Shown: positions 58,636 to 64,000 of the stretch, piece by piece
Layout of the letters: each line of letters begins with the position of its first letter
Position numbering within the stretch: position 1 is the stretch's first letter
Origin: Neobacillus sp. SuZ13
GTDB lineage: Bacteria > Bacillota > Bacilli > Bacillales > Cytobacillaceae
Length of the DNA: 64,000 nt
Assembly (NCBI RefSeq): GCF_030123365.1
Contig: NZ_CP126107.1
Span: forward strand, 481,501-545,500
Direction: 5' to 3'
Made by a program: the position numbers and the translations under genes
Notes under the pieces: generated by a model
The model's input: only the letters and a program-made list of their open reading frames with translations
The model's database searches: none
Told to the model about the DNA's origin: nothing

Positions 58636-60116
58636 TGTTATTTCGAATCAGATCGAAGCTGCTTTTATATTTTATTGTGCTTGTTGTTCTATTATCTTCT
58701 GTCGGCTTCTTTTTTTATAACAGCAGTGAAAAATTAGTAACGGAATATGACGACAGCTTTGAACGCTTTCTGTTGTTGAATGATATCTCGCAAAGAACCA
58801 ACTTAATGACGGAAAAGCTGCATGCTTATATTTTGGAAAAGCAGCCTTCCTATCTAAGAGATCATCAAAAAGAAAAGCTGAAGTTGATTAAGGATCAAAA
58901 CAAACTATATGAAGTGATCCATACAAATGAAATTAATCTCACGAATTACAAAAATATGATCGATAGCTTTATAGACGAAAGTGATGCCACTTTAGGGGCT
59001 TTTAAAAAGGACGAGATTAACAAATATTCGAATCATTTTAATGAGGTTTTAAAGATTAATGGTTTTCTTCAGGAAAGCACTCTGGATTTGTTAAATAATA
59101 AACTGACAGATTATCAAAAATTTTATGGCCAGATGGAGCAGCAAAACCATTATTATAAATTGATGTCGATTTCGCTTTTTGCGGCTGCATTTTTCCTTAG
59201 CACCTTGTTAGCGCTATGGATTTCCGGCGGGATTACAAAGCCAATTAGTTTGCTCTCAAAAGCGGCAAAGGAAATTTCAAAAGGAAATCTATCAGGAGAA
59301 GATATAAAAATTACCACAAAGGACGAGTTAAAGCCACTAACGGAAACCTTTAACCAAATGCGCACGAATCTAAGGCAATTGGTAAAGGAAATCAAACAGA
59401 AATCGGAATTGGATAAGCTGTTAAAGGAATTGGAGCTGCGGAGTCTGCAAAATCAAATCAATCCACATTTTTTATTCAATACATTGAATACGGTTTCAAA
59501 ACTGGCTTATTTAGAGGAAGCAGAACAAACGTCCAGATTGATTGAAGCTGTTGCGGCATTACTGCGGTACAATCTCGGAGATGTGAATAAGGCCTCAACT
59601 CTTCGTGATGAGGTGAGAATTGTCAGTGAGTATTTTTATATTCAAAAAACGAGATTTGGAGAGCGGATTCAATTTATTACAGATATCCAGGAAGACTGTC
59701 TGGATATTGAGATTCCGGTGTTAATTTTGCAGCCGCTTATTGAGAACGCCTTCATTCATGGGGTAGAGGAATATGAAGAAAATGCAGAAATCCGTCTGAA
59801 TGTATACCGACACAAAGACCGAATTTACGTGGAGGTTATCGATAACGGGGAAGGGATGAGTGAAGCTACTAAAAAGAGATTTCTCGACTATGTGGAAGGA
59901 ACAGCGGAAGAAGAGTCCTTTGTGCCTGAAAAATCAAAAGGACATTCCAATGGGATTGGAGTGAAAAACGTAATTAGAAGGCTTCAACTCTATTACCAGC
60001 GAAACGACGTTGTGGAAATTGAATCAGAATTAAAGAAAGGGACCAAATTTAGACTGACGATTCCTGGTATAGGTAAAGGGGGACAAGTGTTTGTTGAAAA
60101 TACTTATAGTAGATGA
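58635..60116 (+). CDS. Sensor histidine kinase, YesM type, of three-component system
   Basis: 493 residues; ATG 58635 overlaps the previous stop by one base. A membrane segment (8-28), an extracellular four-helix-type sensor of about 145 residues, a second membrane segment (175-197), HAMP, then His278 in LQNQINPHFLFNT and an ATP-binding domain (LQPLIENAFIHG, DNGEGM, GIGVKNVIRRL). It likely docks with the sugar-binding protein encoded upstream and phosphorylates the regulator encoded downstream, whose gene it overlaps by 26 bases. Confidence 0.9.
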   Translation: MLFRIRSKLLLYFIVLVVLLSSVGFFFYNSSEKLVTEYDDSFERFLLLNDISQRTNLMTEKLHAYILEKQPSYLRDHQKEKLKLIKDQNKLYEVIHTNEINLTNYKNMIDSFIDESDATLGAFKKDEINKYSNHFNEVLKINGFLQESTLDLLNNKLTDYQKFYGQMEQQNHYYKLMSISLFAAAFFLSTLLALWISGGITKPISLLSKAAKEISKGNLSGEDIKITTKDELKPLTETFNQMRTNLRQLVKEIKQKSELDKLLKELELRSLQNQINPHFLFNTLNTVSKLAYLEEAEQTSRLIEAVAALLRYNLGDVNKASTLRDEVRIVSEYFYIQKTRFGERIQFITDIQEDCLDIEIPVLILQPLIENAFIHGVEEYEENAEIRLNVYRHKDRIYVEVIDNGEGMSEATKKRFLDYVEGTAEEESFVPEKSKGHSNGIGVKNVIRRLQLYYQRNDVVEIESELKKGTKFRLTIPGIGKGGQVFVENTYSR

Positions 60117-61680
60117 CGAAATACTGGAGAGAAAGGCATTAACGAAAATTATCAACAACTCTTCGGATACAGTCAAGGTCATAGGTGAGGCTCCCAATGG
60201 AAGAATAGCCATTGAAATGGCTAAAGAACATCACCCTGATATTATGTTTATGGACATAAAAATGCCTGGGGTTGATGGAGTCCAAGCAGTAAAAGCGATT
60301 AGAAAATTCGCCCCCGATATTCGGTTTATCATGGTTTCGGCCTTTAATACATTTGAGTATGCGAAAGAAGTCATGCAGCAGGGAGTCAAGGAGTACATCC
60401 TAAAGCCGAGCAGTAAAAAAGATATTCTTGAAAGCCTAGACCGTGTGTCGGAGGAAATCGTTGAAGAACGGAAGCGTAGAGAAGAGCACGAAAACTTGAA
60501 GGAAAATCTTAACCGCGCCGTTTCCATTGCCCAAAAGGAATGGGTATCATCGCTATTGGTAAACCAAGTACAGGACATCACGTTTGATGAGTGGGGACAA
60601 TTATTGGGTGTTGAAATTACAAGCGGATATATGGAGCTGTTTTCCTTCCAGCCATTCCAAGAAAGCGAAATAACTGCAAACGAAAAAAAATCGTGGTATT
60701 TGTGGCTCAAGGAAACCGTTAAATCTTTGGTGAAAGAAAAAGAGGCTATTTTTGGGCCGATGACGGACAGCCAAGTTCCTGTTTTATTTCTATCCCAAAA
60801 AACAATAGAAAAAAGCCAGTTTAAATCCATCGTAAGGTCTAATATCGAACGGCTATTTGTGCTTTTTAATAAAGAATCCTTCAAAGGTCAATTGCGGATT
60901 GGAGTTGGCCGCCCGTACCATCATGCACATGAACTGAATCAATCCTACCATGAAGCAGTCATGGCGTTAGAACAACTGCTAAAAAGTCCAAATCAAAGGT
61001 ACTTTTTTGCGGACAAACAAGAATCAACAGCAGCACGGCCAAATCAATCAGAGATACTTGAGGTTGAAAAAAAGCTCCTCGATGCCGTCCGGCAGGGAGA
61101 TGTCAACCAAGTCCTGTTAACTTTTGATTCATTTGTGGTAATTCCTACGGAGAATAATGAATTGAATGCTCCATTGCTAAAAAAGTCATTTGATGAATTG
61201 TTTGTTCTGATTTCTAGAATGCTCCATGATTTAGGAATCAGCTATCAACAACTACCGTCTATTGACGAAACGGAAGAAGTAATGAAGATAGTAGACAAGG
61301 GAAAAGCCCATCTGTTGGCGGTAGTCCAGCATGTACAGGTCTGGCGTAACAATCATGCCAAAGGAATGCTGCATAAAGCAAAGGAATATATTGAAATTCA
61401 CTATGCTGATTCCCTTACATTGGAACAGGTTGCTGAATATGTGGAACTTAGTGCTTTTTATTTCAGTAAATTATTTAAAGATCGGTTTGGTTTGACGTTT
61501 ATCGATTATTTGACAGAGATAAGGATTTCAAAGGCCAAATTGGAAATGGCCGACCCCGGAAAAAGCTTAAAGGAAATCTGCTTTTCAATCGGTTATAAGG
61601 ATCCGAATTATTTTAGCCGTGTTTTTAAAAAGCATACTGGTTTATCACCTACAGAATTTCGCAAGGCCTCTGTAAGTTAA
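60091..61680 (+). CDS. Response regulator, REC plus AraC-type domain, of three-component system
   Basis: 529 residues from TTG 60091, with GGGGGA seven bases upstream, inside the end of the kinase gene. Receiver domain with LIVDDE, Asp55 in MFMDIKMPG, and Lys in YILKPS; a C-terminal pair of AraC helix-turn-helices (LTLEQVAEYVELSAFYFSKLFK and LKEICFSIGYKDPNYFSRVFKK). It should activate the monosaccharide ABC importer that begins 240 bases downstream. Confidence 0.92.
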   Translation: MLKILIVDDEILERKALTKIINNSSDTVKVIGEAPNGRIAIEMAKEHHPDIMFMDIKMPGVDGVQAVKAIRKFAPDIRFIMVSAFNTFEYAKEVMQQGVKEYILKPSSKKDILESLDRVSEEIVEERKRREEHENLKENLNRAVSIAQKEWVSSLLVNQVQDITFDEWGQLLGVEITSGYMELFSFQPFQESEITANEKKSWYLWLKETVKSLVKEKEAIFGPMTDSQVPVLFLSQKTIEKSQFKSIVRSNIERLFVLFNKESFKGQLRIGVGRPYHHAHELNQSYHEAVMALEQLLKSPNQRYFFADKQESTAARPNQSEILEVEKKLLDAVRQGDVNQVLLTFDSFVVIPTENNELNAPLLKKSFDELFVLISRMLHDLGISYQQLPSIDETEEVMKIVDKGKAHLLAVVQHVQVWRNNHAKGMLHKAKEYIEIHYADSLTLEQVAEYVELSAFYFSKLFKDRFGLTFIDYLTEIRISKAKLEMADPGKSLKEICFSIGYKDPNYFSRVFKKHTGLSPTEFRKASVS

Positions 61681-61692
61681 TAGTTTACTTTA

Positions 61693-61719
61693 AGACCAAT
61701 CCGCAAAATGGATTGGTCT
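61693..61719 (+). terminator. Terminator after the three-component operon
   Basis: AGACCAATCC (61693-61702) and GGATTGGTCT (61710-61719) form a perfect stem with a seven-base loop, followed by CATTTTTTTT. Confidence 0.88.
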
Positions 61720-61747
61720 CATTTTTTTTACAAATATTTCAGTTTTA

Positions 61748-61763
61748 TTGCAAACGTTTGCAA
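61748..61763. promoter_or_regulatory. Palindromic cre site upstream of mglB
   Basis: TTGCAAACGTTTGCAA is a perfect 16-base palindrome that matches the cre consensus with one mismatch. It lies 157 bases upstream of the mglB start, consistent with CcpA control. A LacI-type regulator such as the GalR-like protein at 49885 could also use it. Confidence 0.75.
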
Positions 61764-61919
61764 AATAATCTAGATAATCACAAATTAGTGCTAGTGTTTT
61801 GAACTATTGCAAAGTTTCGTCCGGTGCTAACATAAAGGTAAGGGCTTACATGGAGGCTAAGTTAAGCAGATTAGAAGCTTACCAGAGTCTTTACTAAATA
61901 GTAAAAGGAGAATGACAAC

Positions 61920-62978
61920 ATGTTTAAAAAGAAAAAAGGGTTAATTCTATCTTTGACAGTTGCGTCTAGTATTCTATTAGCAACAGGCTGCAGTGATTCA
62001 ACTAGTGGTAAGGATTCTGGTTCCGGTAAGGATAGTCTTCCGGCAGTTGGTGCGACCATTTACAAATTTGATGACAACTTTATGTCTTATGTGCGCCGTT
62101 CAATGGAAACTTCAGCTAAAGATAACGTAAAGCTTATGTTGAACGACTCTCAAAACGACCAAGCAAAACAAATTGAACAAGTCGATACACTTATTGCCAA
62201 AGGAGCTAAGTCTCTTGCCATTAACCTTGTGGATCCAAAAGCGGCTCAAACAATTATCGACAAAGCGAAACCAAAAAATATTCCAGTTATCTTCTTTAAC
62301 AAAGAGCCAGATGCCAGCGTATTAAAAGGCTACGATAAAGCTTACTATGTTGGAACTACATCTTCAGAATCAGGTGTTCTTCAGGGTCAACTTATTGCTA
62401 AAGCTTGGGAAGCTAACAAAGATAAATATGATAAAAACAAAGATGGTAAACTTCAATACGTATTATTAAAAGGTGAGCCAGGACATCCAGATGCAGAAGC
62501 ACGTACAAAATTTGCAGTGGATACTGTAAAAGAAAAAGGTATCCAAGTAGAAGAATTAGCAATGGATACTGCGATGTGGGATGCAACAAAAGCGACAGAA
62601 AAAATGGATGCTTGGTTAGCTAAGTACAGCGATAAGATTGAATTTGTCATCGCTAATAATGATGGAATGGCACTAGGTGCGGTTGCTTCTCTTGAGAAAG
62701 CAGGCTACTTCTCTGGAGACAAGTTTATGCCAGTTGTAGGTGTAGACGCGATTCCAGAAGCACTTGAAATGATTGAAAAAGGCAAAATGGTTGGTACTGT
62801 CTTAAACGATGCTAAAAACCAAGGTAAAGCTACCATTGAACTTGCAGCAAATGCAGCAAAGGGTAAAGACGTATTAGACGGAACTGAATGGAAGCTTGAT
62901 GATAATAAAGCTGTACGTGTTCCTTACATTGAGATTACAAAAGATAATATCCAAGTGGGTAAAGACGCTTATAAGTAG
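61920..62978 (+). CDS. mglB: Galactose/glucose ABC transporter binding lipoprotein, MglB-like
   Basis: 352 residues from ATG 61920 with AAAAGGAGA upstream. Lipobox LLATGC (Cys24), then a short Ser/Gly/Lys linker. The mature fold is the periplasmic galactose-binding type: [55 protein letters not shown], a calcium-loop-like region ([14 protein letters not shown], matching the calcium site of galactose-binding protein), NNDGMALGA and [10 protein letters not shown]. It should bind galactose or glucose for the Mgl importer. The next gene is the matching ATPase, so this is a monosaccharide importer separate from the two oligosaccharide systems. Confidence 0.9.
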   Translation: MFKKKKGLILSLTVASSILLATGCSDSTSGKDSGSGKDSLPAVGATIYKFDDNFMSYVRRSMETSAKDNVKLMLNDSQNDQAKQIEQVDTLIAKGAKSLAINLVDPKAAQTIIDKAKPKNIPVIFFNKEPDASVLKGYDKAYYVGTTSSESGVLQGQLIAKAWEANKDKYDKNKDGKLQYVLLKGEPGHPDAEARTKFAVDTVKEKGIQVEELAMDTAMWDATKATEKMDAWLAKYSDKIEFVIANNDGMALGAVASLEKAGYFSGDKFMPVVGVDAIPEALEMIEKGKMVGTVLNDAKNQGKATIELAANAAKGKDVLDGTEWKLDDNKAVRVPYIEITKDNIQVGKDAYK

Positions 62979-63345
62979 AAAAGTGGAAGCGCCTTGTCCA
63001 GGGGCGACAGGCATAAGACGAGCCGGCGAGGAGGTTGCTCTTTAACCTCCTTGACGGAATGGCTTATGACCCGAGCCCCTAGGCGCTGGAACTAGACAAT
63101 AAGAAAAGTGGAAGCGCCTTGTCCAGGGGCGACAGACATAAGACGAGCCGGCGAGGAGGTTGCTCTTTAACCTCCTTGACGGAATGGCTTATGACCCGAG
63201 CCCCTAGGCGCTGGAACTAGACAATAAGAAAAGTGGAAGCGCCTTGTCCAGGGCTGCACAGCCCCTAGGCGCTCTTCGAACGAAGGAAAAGGGTGCGCTT
63301 TTCTTTCGTTCGGAGTAAGACTCCTTCGAAATTGGAGCTGGACAC
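62978..63345. repeat. Structured 125-bp repeat, two full tandem copies and one truncated
   Basis: GAAAAGTGGAAGCGCCTTG starts at 62978, 63103 and 63228, exactly 125 bases apart. The first two units are nearly the same; each folds: an outer stem AAGCGCC with GGCGCT, a middle CATAAG/CTTATG stem and an inner AGGAGGTT/AACCTCCT stem-loop. The third unit loses the inner part, then runs into a second hairpin (CTTCGAACGAAGGAAAAG region pairing with CTTTCGTTCGGAG). GC is far above the neighbourhood. It fills the mglB-mglA gap and could act as an RNA stabiliser or attenuator. Confidence 0.8.
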
Positions 63346-63425
63346 CGTATTTTTATAAAAGAATTCATATGAGGCACCAAAACTGTGTCTTATATCTTCA
63401 AATGGTTTAACAAGGAGGTTCGCTC

Positions 63426-64000
63426 ATGTCAGAATCCAGAACTACCAATTTACTTGAAATGCTAAACATAACCAAACGATTCCCTGGGGTACTTGCTTTA
63501 AATAATGTGTCCCTTAAAGTAAAGCCCGGATCGGTACATGCCTTAATGGGCGAAAATGGTGCTGGAAAATCAACACTAATGAAATGCCTATTTGGGATTT
63601 ATTCGATGGATGAGGGTAAAATCCTTTTTGATGGAAATGAGGTTTCCTTTGCCAATTCAAAACAGGCGCTTGAAAATGGAGTTTCGATGGTGCACCAAGA
63701 ACTAAATCAGGTTCGTCAACAGAATGTCATGGATAATATCTGGCTCGGCCGTTATCCGAAAAAAGGTATTTTCATAGATGAAAAGAAAATGTATGAGGAT
63801 ACAGAAGCAATTTTCAAAAGTCTTGACATCAACATTGATCCACGCAGTAAGGTGAGTACGCTATCTGTTTCAGAAATGCAAATGGTTGAAATTGCCAAGG
63901 CAGTTTCTTATCATTCAAAAATTATCGTTATGGATGAACCAACCTCGTCACTTACTGAGACGGAAGTAAATCATCTTTTTAGAATCATTAAAAGACTGCA
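63426..64000 (+). CDS. mglA: Sugar ABC transporter ATPase, MglA/RbsA type, N-terminal part
   Basis: Partial gene that leaves the window at 64000; 191 codons are present from ATG 63426, with AAGGAGG at 63413-63419. It starts with [22 protein letters not shown]. Walker [11 protein letters not shown]-loop VHQEL, a degenerate signature ([14 protein letters not shown]) typical of the first half of these tandem ATPases, and Walker [12 protein letters not shown] are visible. The permease gene (mglC) should follow outside the window. It lies after a structured repeat region. Confidence 0.93.
   Translation, partial: MSESRTTNLLEMLNITKRFPGVLALNNVSLKVKPGSVHALMGENGAGKSTLMKCLFGIYSMDEGKILFDGNEVSFANSKQALENGVSMVHQELNQVRQQNVMDNIWLGRYPKKGIFIDEKKMYEDTEAIFKSLDINIDPRSKVSTLSVSEMQMVEIAKAVSYHSKIIVMDEPTSSLTETEVNHLFRIIKRL

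Noticed and set aside
62978..63345. tRNA genes or an insertion sequence in the repeat between mglB and mglA
   Set aside because: There is no tRNA cloverleaf or CCA end and no transposase frame; it is a tandem structured repeat.

Overview
The window looks like chromosomal DNA of a low-GC, Gram-positive, spore-forming Bacillaceae species (Bacillus/Neobacillus-like). The signs are strong AGGAGG-type ribosome binding sites, frequent TTG/GTG starts, SigA-type promoters, Fur, BirA and catabolite-repression (cre) sites of Bacillus type, Spo0A-box heptamers, RocB, YtrA-type and YesM/YesN-type genes, and two short-repeat families of a kind common in Bacillaceae intergenic DNA. There is no rRNA, tRNA, CRISPR, prophage or transposase gene. 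Species cannot be fixed from the sequence alone.

Layout. 1-1565: start of a secreted zinc carboxypeptidase (minus), then a 1.1-kb non-coding stretch with four exact Spo0A-box heptamers and an eight-unit 52-bp tandem repeat whose units each carry a ribosome binding site and a 13-15-codon micro-ORF. 1566-6617: DUF2157/GDYXXLXY membrane pair, BirA-controlled biotin transporter BioY, a membrane diguanylate cyclase, and a phosphofructokinase-like protein that has lost its catalytic residues. 6737-11857: Fur-controlled ferric-siderophore uptake (binding lipoprotein divergent from two permeases, an ATPase and a flavoprotein reductase). 11997-19120: MFS exporter, then an IclR-controlled cluster with two amidinotransferase/DDAH-fold hydrolases, an amino-acid permease and RocB, apparently for a guanidino compound related to arginine. 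19411-24843: alkaline phosphatase, a lipoprotein, and a YtrA-type GntR/ABC operon.

25096-64000 is one large galactoside-utilisation region. It holds a YesN/YesM two-component system, an ATPase-less ABC importer, a GH2 beta-galactosidase, a GH36 alpha-galactosidase, a second ATPase-less importer, a second GH2 enzyme, and mutarotase. A ROK repressor diverges from galK-galE-galT-galM-galR (the complete Leloir route). Then come a secreted esterase and two divergent secreted GH3 glycosidases sharing one control region, and a three-component sensor (binding protein, histidine kinase, response regulator) upstream of an Mgl-type monosaccharide ABC importer that runs off the window end. The expected flow is: extracellular glycosidases trim oligomers; the importers take up oligosaccharides or monosaccharides (the first two presumably borrowing an MsmX-type ATPase encoded elsewhere); cytoplasmic galactosidases release galactose; GalM-GalK-GalT-GalE feed it into glycolysis.

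A dispersed palindromic element built on GGTGTCAGGCACC occurs at eight places in the window, usually at gene ends and often as part of a terminator-like hairpin. A second, larger family of structured repeats lies upstream of the alpha-galactosidase and between mglB and mglA. All functions are inferred by reading motifs; no database search was possible.
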